Shown: positions 1-7,524 of the stretch, piece after piece
Layout: each line of letters begins with the position of its first letter
How positions within the stretch are numbered: position 1 is the first letter of the stretch
Assembly (NCBI GenBank): GCA_039922235.1
Contig: JBDSAJ010000111.1
Location: 1 to 9,406, forward strand
Reading direction: 5' to 3'
Length of the DNA: 9,406 nucleotides
Origin: Umezawaea sp039922235
GTDB lineage: Bacteria; Actinomycetota; Actinomycetes; Mycobacteriales; Pseudonocardiaceae
The notes under the pieces: generated by a model
Databases searched by the model: none
Told to the model about the DNA's origin: nothing
Seen by the model: only the letters and a program-made list of their open reading frames with translations
Program-made: the position numbers and the translations under genes

Positions 1-100
1 GCGGTCCTGCGGCATCATTCGCCTGTTCCACAAAGGATGCTTGGGCACGGTGCCGCAATCAATCTTCTTGTTGGCACAACACGGTTGTCGGCACCGTCCG
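1..100. other. Intergenic region downstream of the operon
   Basis: This stretch lies past the stop codon of the TetR gene and shows no convincing gene. Its main structure is the inverted repeat at 47-97, listed separately. On the minus strand two consecutive ATG codons (18-13) open a reading frame that runs off the window edge after six codons, without a clear ribosome binding site. It could be the start of the next gene or chance. Confidence 0.5.
47..97 (-). terminator. Possible operon-end hairpin
   Basis: ACGGTGCC (47-54) and GGCACCGT (90-97) form a perfect 8-bp inverted repeat around a 35-base loop. The loop can itself fold a small stem (TGTTG 69-73 with CAACA 77-81). The structure begins 4 bases past the TetR stop codon, where a terminator for the minus-strand operon would be expected. 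No run of T follows on the minus strand, so a classical intrinsic terminator is not shown. Actinobacterial terminators often lack the T tract, so the call rests on position and symmetry. Confidence 0.35.
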
Positions 101-766
101 CTACACCTGCGCCGAGGTCGTGGCCAGGCAGGCGGCGTCCGCTCGCGCGGCGGCGATCGTCCGCTGGTCAGCGCCGCACACGCGCAGGCACGCTTCGGCG
201 ATGGCGTGGCAGTCCGACGTGTCGGGCACGCGGGTTCGCCTTTGCTGGATCACGACTTCGACGAGCTGGATCAGCATTTCTCCCCGGCGCGCGGCCGCGG
301 CCGACGCCGGGTCCTCACCGGCGACCTCCGCCCCGAGACGGGCATAGGTGTCCTGGAGTTCCGCGCGGTCCTCGCGGAACATGTCGTACCGCTCGAGTTG
401 CACTTCGGGCAGCAGGTAGAGCATCCCGATGTTGTGCGGCGCCGTCGCGAGCGTGTGCGCGTCGGCCATCGCCAAGGCGTAGAGCGCCGCCTCCGGTGCG
501 GCGTCCTCCAGGGCACGGGCCGTGTCCAGGCTGGGCCGCACGGAGGTGCAGAGCAGTTCCAGGAGGATGTCGTCCTTGCCTGCGAAGTGGTAGTAGAGGG
601 AGGCCTGCCTGATCCCGACCCTCTCGGCGATGGCGCGGGTGGAGGTCGCCGAGAACCCCTGGTCGACGAAGAGCGCGGCGGCTGCTTCGAGGATCTGTTC
701 ACGTGGCGACCGGCCACCACCGTCGTCGGGCGCATGGCGCGGGCGGCCGGGACGGGGACGGGTCAC
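101..766 (-). CDS. TetR-family transcriptional regulator
   Basis: A 221-residue DNA-binding regulator, of usual TetR length. The N-terminal helix-turn-helix covers about residues 21-66: a helix around SPREQILEAAAALF, then the recognition part TRAIAERVG and ASLYYHF, followed by the typical GKDDIL. The remaining helical part would be the ligand-binding and dimerisation domain, which is not recognisable by family. The GTG at 766 was chosen because it overlaps the stop codon of the allophanate hydrolase gene in a GTGA, like the junctions upstream. A GAGAGGA sequence lies 10 bases before it. An ATG at 814 would add 16 residues, but it has a poorly spaced Shine-Dalgarno and a longer overlap. As last gene of the operon it is probably co-transcribed with the enzymes and may regulate its own operon, perhaps in response to guanidine or a pathway intermediate; that is inference. 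Four cysteines lie in the last 36 residues (186, 193, 197, 213). Confidence 0.9.
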   Translation of the reverse strand: MTRPRPGRPRHAPDDGGGRSPREQILEAAAALFVDQGFSATSTRAIAERVGIRQASLYYHFAGKDDILLELLCTSVRPSLDTARALEDAAPEAALYALAMADAHTLATAPHNIGMLYLLPEVQLERYDMFREDRAELQDTYARLGAEVAGEDPASAAAARRGEMLIQLVEVVIQQRRTRVPDTSDCHAIAEACLRVCGADQRTIAAARADAACLATTSAQV

Positions 767-2460
767 CGCGCCATTGTCCTCTCTGCCCGATGTGCCGCGA
801 GGTAGCCCCGCCATCCCCTGAACGAGGTGATGTCGTCGGCGCCCTCAAGAGCCCACGGTTCGGCGAGGAAACCAGGGACGGTGTCGCCGCCGGAGAGCTC
901 GACGGCGCCGATCACCATCGGTGCCGGCACGGCGGCGACGAAGGTGCCGAACCCCGCCGCCGGGAGCCGCCAGACCTCGCCTTCGATCGAGGCACCGCCT
1001 TCCCGCACCCGGACCAGGCCGGGCTTGGGCGGTGTCGTGGCCAGTGCTCGCAACCGGTACACCGCGGCGGTCCGCGCCTGCCGGACCAGGGTGCCGCCTG
1101 CCTGCACCAGCTCCTTGTTCAGCGGCTGGCCGCTGAGGTGCGCGCCTGCGACGAAGAGGTCGATGGAGGGTGCGAGCAGTCTCCTCGCGAGATCGGCCAG
1201 GGCGCGGTCGCCGAACGCGGCACCGGTGAACATCACCCCGAAGGGCAGGCCGTCGACGAACCCCGCGGGCACCGCGAGCGAGGCGAGGTCGAGCAGGTTG
1301 GCGAAGTTGGTGAAGCGGCCCAGCCTGCTGTTGACGCCGACCGGGTCGGCGGCCACCTCGTCGAGGGTGGGGTGGCAGGTGGTGGTCGGGGTCAGCAGCG
1401 CGTCGCACCCGGCGAGCAGGGCTCGTCCCGCCGCGTCGAGGCGGGCGAGCGTGGCGGTGTCGGAGGCCCACTGCGCAGCCGACGGCACCGCTCCCGCGAG
1501 GATGATCGCGGCCACGGTGGGATCGAGATCGGAGCCGATCCGGTCGCGGTGGGACTCGATGTGGGCGCCGACCGCGGCGTAGCGCTCGGCGACGAACGCT
1601 CCTCCGTAGAGCATCCGCGAGGCGTCCAGGAACGGTGCGATGTCGACCTCGACGATCTCCACCCCGGTGGCGCGCAAGCTCGCCGTGGCGGCCGTGAAGG
1701 CCTCGCGCCAACCAGGTGCCATCTCCCCCAGGTGCTCACCCGTGGGCACGGCGACGCGCGGCCGCGGCGGCAGCACCACGTCCGCCCGCGCGGTGCGGGA
1801 CAACGGATCCGCTGCGTCGGGTCCGGACATGAGCTCGGCGACCAACCGCCCCAGGGCGAGGTCGCGGGCGAAAACCGTGACGCAGTCCAGGGAGTAGCAC
1901 GCGGGAACGACTCCGGTGATGGGGACGAGCCCCTTCGTCGGCTTCACGCCGATGACACCGTTGAGCGCGGCGGGGACACGTCCGGAACCCGCGGTGTCGG
2001 TGCCCAGGGCGGCATCGACGATGCCCAGCGCAACGGCGACCGCGGAGCCCGCGGACGAACCCCCGGAGATCCTGGCCGGGTCCCAGGCGTTGCGCACGGC
2101 GCCGTAAGGGCTCCTGGTGCCCACCAGGCCGGTCGCGAACTGGTCGAGGTTGGTCTTGCCGAGCACCACGGCGCCCGCGGCCCGCAGTCGTGCGACCGCC
2201 GTGGCGTCCGAGTCCGGCAGGTAGAGGTACGAGGGCGCCGCCGCGGTGGTCGGCAGCCCGGCCACGTCGATGTTGTCCTTGACCGCGATCACCCGGCCCG
2301 CCAGCGGCAGGTCCTCGCCCGCGGCCAATCGCGCGGCGACGTCCTTCGCCTCGGACAGCGCGTCCTCGCGGGAGCGCAGGGTCACCCAGATCTCGGGGCG
2401 ACCGGCCGCGTCGAGCCGGTCGTAGGCGGCCTCGACCGCGGCAACGGGATCCGGCCTCAC
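763..2460 (-). CDS. atzF: Allophanate hydrolase
   Basis: A 565-residue cytosolic amidase-signature enzyme that hydrolyses allophanate, the last step of the pathway, releasing ammonia and CO2. The Ser-cisSer-Lys triad is visible: Lys61 in AVKDNID, Ser135 in ISGGSSAGSA and Ser159 in GTDTAGSGR. Spacings (74 and 24 residues) match those of characterised AtzF proteins. The amidase domain covers about residues 1-430. A C-terminal domain (about 433-552, starting near LFVAGAHLSGQPLN) is the separate domain of allophanate hydrolases, reported in a yeast homologue to assist the decarboxylation step. Its presence separates this protein from GatA and other amidases. Translation starts at a GTG overlapping the carboxylase stop codon (GTGA, 2460-2457) with no clear Shine-Dalgarno, so it probably depends on coupling. 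The gene is free-standing, as usual in bacteria, not fused to the carboxylase as in fungal urea amidolyase. Confidence 0.95.
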   Translation of the reverse strand: MRPDPVAAVEAAYDRLDAAGRPEIWVTLRSREDALSEAKDVAARLAAGEDLPLAGRVIAVKDNIDVAGLPTTAAAPSYLYLPDSDATAVARLRAAGAVVLGKTNLDQFATGLVGTRSPYGAVRNAWDPARISGGSSAGSAVAVALGIVDAALGTDTAGSGRVPAALNGVIGVKPTKGLVPITGVVPACYSLDCVTVFARDLALGRLVAELMSGPDAADPLSRTARADVVLPPRPRVAVPTGEHLGEMAPGWREAFTAATASLRATGVEIVEVDIAPFLDASRMLYGGAFVAERYAAVGAHIESHRDRIGSDLDPTVAAIILAGAVPSAAQWASDTATLARLDAAGRALLAGCDALLTPTTTCHPTLDEVAADPVGVNSRLGRFTNFANLLDLASLAVPAGFVDGLPFGVMFTGAAFGDRALADLARRLLAPSIDLFVAGAHLSGQPLNKELVQAGGTLVRQARTAAVYRLRALATTPPKPGLVRVREGGASIEGEVWRLPAAGFGTFVAAVPAPMVIGAVELSGGDTVPGFLAEPWALEGADDITSFRGWRGYLAAHRAERTMAR

Positions 2461-5400
2461 GGCTGCACCGCCGCGAGGACCTGGCCAGGGCGGACCTCGT
2501 CGCCAGGACTCACGTAGAGCTCGACCAGTCTGCCCGTGACAGGTGCGGTCACCTTGGCCTCCATCTTCATCGCCTCGAGCAGGAGGACCGGGTCGCCTTG
2601 GTCCACTGTGGACCCTGGATCCAGTGCGAGCCGCCAGACCGTCGCGGCGAACGGTGCGGTCACGGCGACCGCGCCGGCGGGCAGGACCACCTCCGGTGCG
2701 GTGATCTCCTCCGGTTCGTCGTGCCGGTCGAACTCGCCTGCGAGGCGCCAGCGCGCCTTCTCCTCCTCGAACGCCACCGTCTGGCGTGCCCGGAAGGCCG
2801 CGATGTCGTCCGCGTTGGCTTCGAGGAAGCGAAGGTGATCGGCGATCGAGAAGGTTCCGTCGACCGTCTCGAAGTCACCACGTCCGGCGTCGGTCTCGGC
2901 ACGCAGTTCGAGCAGCTCGTCGGCGCCGACCGGGTACCACTCGATCCGGTCGAAGAACCGCAGCGCCCAGGGGTGCTCGGCGAACAGCCCACCACGGCGG
3001 TAGCGGTTCCAGACCTGCACGGTGCGGCCGACGAACTGGTACCCGCCGGGTCCTTCCATCCCGTAGACGCACAGGTAGGCGCCGCCGATGCCGACGGAGT
3101 TCTCGGCCGTCCACGTCCGCGCGGGGTTGTACTTCGTCGTCACCAGCCGGTGCCTGGGGTCGAGCGGTGTCGCCACCGGGGCGCCGAGGTAGACGTCACC
3201 GAGCCCCAGCACCAGGTAGGAGGCGTCGAAAACCGTTCTGAGGACGTCGTCGACCGACTCCAAACCGTTGATGCGACGGATGAACTCGATGTTCCACGGT
3301 GTCCACGGCGCGTCCGAGCGCACGCCTGCCATGTACCGCTCGATCGCCAGTCTCGTGGCGGGGTCGTCCCAGCTCAGCGGCAACCTCACCGTGCGGGACG
3401 GCACCACGAGGTCCTGGGTGGGCGGCACTTCGCCCTCCAGGTCCTGGAGCAGCCGCGCGACGTCGGACGCCTTGAGGCGGGCGGGGTCCGTGTGGACCTG
3501 CAGCGAACGGATGCCCGGTGTGACGTCGATGATTCCTTCCGGGGCGTGCAGCGCCAGGGTTTCCTGGAGCGCGTGCACCCGCATGCGCAGGGCGAGGTCG
3601 AGGGTCATCGGCCCGTACTCGACGAGCACGTTGCTGTCGCCGTCACGGCGGTAGGTGACGGACGGGCGGTCGTCCGTCTCCTCCAGCCTGCCAAGGACAC
3701 CGTCGTCACCGTCGCCGCCCGTCGTGACGACGTGCGGGACAGCACGCCGTTCGACCAGTGACGCGGCATCGGCCTCGCGCACTCGGACGAACCGCACCGC
3801 GTCACCGGGACGCAGCTGCCCGAGCTTCCACAGGTCGCCACTGGCGACGACGGCCGGACAGACGAACCCGCCAAGGGAAGGGCCGTCGGGACCGAGGATG
3901 ACCGGGGTGTCGCCGGTGAAGTCGATGGCGCCGATGGCATAGGGCGTGTCGTGGATGTTCGACGGGTGCAGTCCGGCTTCACCACCATCGGGCCGGGCCC
4001 AGGCCGGTTTGGGACCGATCAGGCGGATGCCGGTGCGCGCGGAGTTGTGGTGCACCTTGAAATCGTTGGCGTAGAACGAGTTCATGTCGTCACGGGTGAA
4101 GAACTCCGGTGCCCCGTGCGGTCCTTCGGTCACCGCGACCTGCCAGCTGCCGGTGATCGCGGGACGGCGGTGCGCCGGGGTCGGGCCGCCGATCGTGGTC
4201 AGTCCGGGGTTCTCTGCGGCGTCCGGCGAGTGCAGGCGCAGCACGTCGCCTGCCAGCAGCGCGCGACCGGCGTGGCCGCCGAACCCGCCCAGGGTGAACG
4301 TCGCGGCGCTGCCGAGGTAGGCGGGTACGTCCACGCCACCCCGGACGGCGAGGTAGACGCGCAGTCCGGGACCGGCGGCGGTGCCGACCGTCAGGGTGCC
4401 ACCGGCGGGGACGTCGACCGGTTCCCACTGCGGCACGGGTTCACCGTCCACATCGGACTGCACGGGTGCGCCGGTGAGGCAGACGACCGACGGGACCGAG
4501 AACCGCAGGACCGGCCCGGTCGCCGTGATCTCCAGCCCCGGTGCCGTGGCGGGGTTGCCGACGGCGAGGTTCGCCTCGGTCAGCGAGACCGGGTCGAACG
4601 GACCGCTCGGTGGGACACCGACCTGCCAGTGCCCGACCCTGCCCGGAAGGTCCTGCACCGTCGTCATCGTTCCAGGGACGAGGACGTCGACGCGGGGATC
4701 GGGGTCGGTGGTCCGATCGAGGGTGGAGGTCGAGTGCGCCGCGGCCCGCAGGTCGTCGGAGTCGGTGAGTGCGCGCAACAACCCCAGGTTCGTGACGATC
4801 CCGTCGACGCGGGAGCCCGCGAGCGCTTCGCCGAGGAGGTCGAGCGCGGCGTCCCTGGTGGGTCCAGCGGCGATCACCTTGGCCAGCATGGGGTCGTAGT
4901 AGGGCGATACCTCCAACCCGGTCTCGATCCAGCCGTCGACCCGAACACCGTCGAGATCTCCGGGGAAGACCGCCCGCGTCACGAGCCCCGAGGACGGCAG
5001 CGACTCCTTCGCGGGATCCTCGGCGTAGACACGGGCTTCGAACGCGTGCCCGTCCGGGACCCACGGGGAGTCGAAGACCCGGCCAGGCAGGCCGTCCGCG
5101 CCGTCACGGGCCAGTAGCAGCATCAACTCGACCAGGTCGACGCCGAAGACCATCTCGGTGACGGGGTGTTCGACCTGGAGCCGCGTGTTGACCTCGAGGA
5201 ACGAGGCCTCCTGGCGAAGCGGGTCGTAGATGAACTCCACGGTGCCCGCGCTGCGGTAGCTCACCGACGCGGCCAGGTCCCGCGCCGAGGTGTGCAGGAG
5301 CTCGCGGACGTGCTCCGGCAGGGCCGGAGCGGGCGCTTCCTCGACGACCTTCTGGTTGCGGCGCTGCAGCGAGCAGTCCCGGTCGCCGATGACCGCCACC

Positions 5401-6062
5401 CTGCCGAGCCCGTCACCGAAGAGCTGCACCTCCACGTGGCGGGCCGGGCGCACCAGCCGTTCGACGAACACCCCCGCGGAGCCGAAGTTCTGCTGTGCCA
5501 GCACAACGACCTGGTCGAACGCCTCACGCACCTCGTCGGCGGTGGCACAGGCCCGCATGCCGATACCACCGCCGCCACCGGTCGCCTTGACCATCACGGG
5601 CAGTCCGATCCGTTCGGCCTCGGCGACGGCCTCGTCCGCCGACGACAGCAGACCGGTCCCGGCGAGCATGGGCACGCCCGCGCGGCGCGCGATCTCACGA
5701 GCGGTGTGCTTCTCCCCGAACGCGGCGATCTGCTCGGAAGTCGGGCCGACGAACCGCAGGCCCGCGGTCTCGACGGAGCGGGCGAACGCGACGCTCTCGG
5801 ACAGGAATCCGTAGCCGGGGTGGATCAGTCCGGCGCCGCTGCCGAGAGCGGCCTCGATGATCGCGTCGGCCCGCAGGTAGGAATCGCGTGCGGGAGCGGG
5901 ACCGAGCCGGACGGCGGTGTCGGCCTCCCGGACGTGCGGAGCGGCGCGGTCGGCGTCGGAGTAGACGGCGACCGCCTTCATGCCCAGTGCGTGCGCGCTG
6001 CGGATGATCCGGCGGGCGATCTCGCCCCGGTTCGCCACCAGGACGACGTCGTAGGAGGTCAT
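2457..6062 (-). CDS. Biotin-dependent guanidine/urea carboxylase
   Basis: A 1201-residue multidomain carboxylase, full length for the urea carboxylase family. The N-terminal biotin carboxylase domain (about 1-450) starts at VLVANRGEIARRI and has the ATP-grasp residues: Lys159 in VKATGGGGG, His209, Lys238, Glu276, Glu290, Asn292 and Arg294 (EVNTRLQVEHP). The carboxyltransferase follows as a KipA/AHS2-like part (about 458-770) and a KipI/AHS1-like part (about 800-1015). The C-terminal biotinyl domain (about 1130-1201) carries EAMKM with biotinylated Lys1166. It carboxylates its substrate using ATP and bicarbonate. Established work shows that family members encoded beside the two DUF1989 proteins prefer guanidine, making carboxyguanidine, while fungal enzymes without these neighbours prefer urea. 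Guanidine is therefore the favoured substrate here, but the single Asp/Asn carboxyltransferase position said to separate the groups was not located without an alignment. The ATG at 6062 overlaps the upstream stop (ATGA) and lacks a Shine-Dalgarno. The frame stays open to 6323, but that extension is Arg/Pro-rich and lies inside the upstream gene. Confidence 0.95.
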   Translation of the reverse strand: MTSYDVVLVANRGEIARRIIRSAHALGMKAVAVYSDADRAAPHVREADTAVRLGPAPARDSYLRADAIIEAALGSGAGLIHPGYGFLSESVAFARSVETAGLRFVGPTSEQIAAFGEKHTAREIARRAGVPMLAGTGLLSSADEAVAEAERIGLPVMVKATGGGGGIGMRACATADEVREAFDQVVVLAQQNFGSAGVFVERLVRPARHVEVQLFGDGLGRVAVIGDRDCSLQRRNQKVVEEAPAPALPEHVRELLHTSARDLAASVSYRSAGTVEFIYDPLRQEASFLEVNTRLQVEHPVTEMVFGVDLVELMLLLARDGADGLPGRVFDSPWVPDGHAFEARVYAEDPAKESLPSSGLVTRAVFPGDLDGVRVDGWIETGLEVSPYYDPMLAKVIAAGPTRDAALDLLGEALAGSRVDGIVTNLGLLRALTDSDDLRAAAHSTSTLDRTTDPDPRVDVLVPGTMTTVQDLPGRVGHWQVGVPPSGPFDPVSLTEANLAVGNPATAPGLEITATGPVLRFSVPSVVCLTGAPVQSDVDGEPVPQWEPVDVPAGGTLTVGTAAGPGLRVYLAVRGGVDVPAYLGSAATFTLGGFGGHAGRALLAGDVLRLHSPDAAENPGLTTIGGPTPAHRRPAITGSWQVAVTEGPHGAPEFFTRDDMNSFYANDFKVHHNSARTGIRLIGPKPAWARPDGGEAGLHPSNIHDTPYAIGAIDFTGDTPVILGPDGPSLGGFVCPAVVASGDLWKLGQLRPGDAVRFVRVREADAASLVERRAVPHVVTTGGDGDDGVLGRLEETDDRPSVTYRRDGDSNVLVEYGPMTLDLALRMRVHALQETLALHAPEGIIDVTPGIRSLQVHTDPARLKASDVARLLQDLEGEVPPTQDLVVPSRTVRLPLSWDDPATRLAIERYMAGVRSDAPWTPWNIEFIRRINGLESVDDVLRTVFDASYLVLGLGDVYLGAPVATPLDPRHRLVTTKYNPARTWTAENSVGIGGAYLCVYGMEGPGGYQFVGRTVQVWNRYRRGGLFAEHPWALRFFDRIEWYPVGADELLELRAETDAGRGDFETVDGTFSIADHLRFLEANADDIAAFRARQTVAFEEEKARWRLAGEFDRHDEPEEITAPEVVLPAGAVAVTAPFAATVWRLALDPGSTVDQGDPVLLLEAMKMEAKVTAPVTGRLVELYVSPGDEVRPGQVLAAVQP

Positions 6063-6709
6063 GGCCGCACCACGATCATGCGCAGCGGCGTCGGGTTGAA
6101 GTCGTTGCAGGGGTTGTTCATCTGGGGGCAGTTCGACACGAGCACCAGGACGTCGGTGTCGGCACGCACCGCGACCCGCTTGCCGGGCGCCGACATCCCG
6201 TCGACGATGCCGAGCGCGCCGTCCGCCTCTACCGGGACGTTCATGAACCAGTTGAGGTTGGACACCAGGTCGCGCAGGCCGAGCCCGTGCTTCTGGCCCT
6301 CGGACAGGAAGTTCTCCCGGCACCCGTGGTGGAACATGACGTGGTGGCCGTACCGCAGCGTGTTGGACTCCTTCGAGCAGGCCCCACCGATGGTGTCCTG
6401 CCGGTCGATCTCGTTGCCGACGACGGTCATGAGCGGGTTGCCCAGGTTGCTGCGCAGCACCGTGCCCGTGCGGACGTAGGCGTTGCCCTGCCAGGCCAGC
6501 GTGTCGGGCACGCTGTAGCGCTCCTCCGGGTCGGCCGCGGCGTAGATCAGGCAGTCTCCCGACTGGTTTCCACCGACGTCCACGATGGTCAGCACGTGAC
6601 CGGCGCGCACCACGGCGGACCAGGAGGCGTTGGGAGCGACCCGTTCGTCGAGCACGACCTCGCCGGGGACGAGTGGTCCCGACCAGTCCAACGACACTGA
6701 GTTGGTCAA
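6059..6709 (-). CDS. DUF1989 protein, UAAP2-type carboxyguanidine deiminase subunit
   Basis: A 216-residue cytosolic DUF1989 protein, the shorter of the two 'urea carboxylase-associated' proteins. Family motifs visible include GGNQSGDCLIY (Cys53), a GGACSKESN and HHGCRENF region (Cys111, Cys130), NLNWFMNVPV, and the C-terminal SNCPQMNNPCNDFNPTPLR (Cys194, Cys201). The conserved Cys and His residues are candidates for metal binding. In Pseudomonas syringae the two DUF1989 proteins form the heterodimeric carboxyguanidine deiminase CgdAB, which turns carboxyguanidine into allophanate. The frame is open far upstream, but only the part after about 6709 resembles the family. The favoured start is TTG at 6709: it overlaps the preceding stop codon in a TTGA and has GGAGG 10 bases upstream. 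A GTG four codons later (6697) is the alternative. UAAP1/2 and CgdA/B numbering is not applied consistently, so no symbol is given. Confidence 0.88.
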   Translation of the reverse strand: MTNSVSLDWSGPLVPGEVVLDERVAPNASWSAVVRAGHVLTIVDVGGNQSGDCLIYAAADPEERYSVPDTLAWQGNAYVRTGTVLRSNLGNPLMTVVGNEIDRQDTIGGACSKESNTLRYGHHVMFHHGCRENFLSEGQKHGLGLRDLVSNLNWFMNVPVEADGALGIVDGMSAPGKRVAVRADTDVLVLVSNCPQMNNPCNDFNPTPLRMIVVRP

Positions 6710-7524
6710 AGTCCTCGTGCCTCCGCGTAGTCGATGGTGTTCAGGTAAGCCCGGTGCACTTCGGGCGTGGCCTGGAAACGGTCGTCGTCCGGTCCCGTCG
6801 GCGCGGTGCGCCAAGCGTGCACGCGCAGCGGTCCGGCCGTGTACTCCGGGCGGGGGTCCAGCGGGTGCGGCACGTTGGCCACCAGGATCAGCAACGGCAG
6901 TTCGGCCAGCAGTTCGACCGAGGTGCCTTTCCCCGCCGATCCCTGCCACACGAAGCTTCCGTCGGCGTCGACCTGGATTCCTTGGAAGAAGGACGCACTC
7001 GGCGGGAGGTCGCGCGGCGTGAGTCCGTGTTTGGCCGCGGCCTTGACGAACAGTGAACGGCCCGCCGGGGACGGCCCTTCCGGTCTGGCGTCGCCGTACT
7101 TCTGCTGGTTCCACGCCTCGGTGCTCGTTCCGCAGAACGCGTCGTGGTGGCCGGACGTGTCTTCGACGATCGTCGCGAGCACGCGGCCGTCACCCGACAG
7201 CAACGGGTGCCCGGCACCGAGGTACGCCTGCCAGGGGATCTTCAGGGTGTCGGCGACGTTGAGCCGCTCGACCGGTTCCAGCGCGTTGTAGACGATCACG
7301 TGCGCGCAGGCGTCACCGGTGGGGTCGTCGAACCGGATCCGGGTTCCCCTGGCGAGCACCTTGTGCGCATATCCACCAGGGGCAACGGTTTCCGCCCAGG
7401 TGAGCGCTTCCACTCCTGCGGGCCGGTACGGGCTCGACGACGCCGGTAGGTATGGCATCCAGTCGCTCGTTCGCCCGCCTCGTGCGCGAGCGTCCGCCCT
7501 GGCGTTGAGAACGGAGTCGGTCAC
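6706..7524 (-). CDS. DUF1989 protein, UAAP1-type carboxyguanidine deiminase subunit
   Basis: A 272-residue cytosolic DUF1989 protein, the longer partner of the carboxyguanidine deiminase pair. Recognisable stretches are ETVAPGGYAHKVLARGTRI (residues 45-63), GDACAHVIVYNA (70-81, Cys73 and His75), ERLNVADTLKIPWQAYLG (86-103), SGHHDAFCG (124-132, His126, His127, Asp128, Cys131) and ANVPHPLDPR (216-225). The Cys and His residues are likely metal ligands by analogy with the family. The first 40 residues are variable and Ala/Arg-rich. Together with the next gene it should convert carboxyguanidine to allophanate between the carboxylase and AtzF steps. The GTG start directly follows the permease stop codon (TGA then GTG) and has a strong AGGAGG 5 bases upstream, inside the end of the permease gene. 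Older annotation calls it urea amidolyase-associated protein; a role in plain urea breakdown is less likely. Confidence 0.9.
   Translation of the reverse strand: MTDSVLNARADARARGGRTSDWMPYLPASSSPYRPAGVEALTWAETVAPGGYAHKVLARGTRIRFDDPTGDACAHVIVYNALEPVERLNVADTLKIPWQAYLGAGHPLLSGDGRVLATIVEDTSGHHDAFCGTSTEAWNQQKYGDARPEGPSPAGRSLFVKAAAKHGLTPRDLPPSASFFQGIQVDADGSFVWQGSAGKGTSVELLAELPLLILVANVPHPLDPRPEYTAGPLRVHAWRTAPTGPDDDRFQATPEVHRAYLNTIDYAEARGL

Noticed and set aside
1..18. Start of another minus-strand gene at the left edge
   Set aside because: Tandem ATG codons at 18-13 give only six codons and lack a clear ribosome binding site, too little to call.
703..2517. Long plus-strand open frame antisense to atzF
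   Set aside because: Gly/Arg/His-rich translation without any family motif. It mirrors the atzF codons in a genome where GC-rich third positions keep antisense frames open.
6063..6323. N-terminal extension of the carboxylase to 6323
   Set aside because: The added residues are Arg/Pro-rich and lie inside the second DUF1989 gene. The family N-terminus (VLVANRGEIARR) starts just after the ATG at 6062.
5166..6479. Plus-strand open frame across the carboxylase and second DUF1989 gene
   Set aside because: It crosses two well-supported minus-strand genes and shows no recognisable domain.
6710..7114. N-terminal extension of the second DUF1989 gene to 7114
   Set aside because: The extra residues are Arg-rich, unlike the family, and overlap the first DUF1989 gene in another frame.
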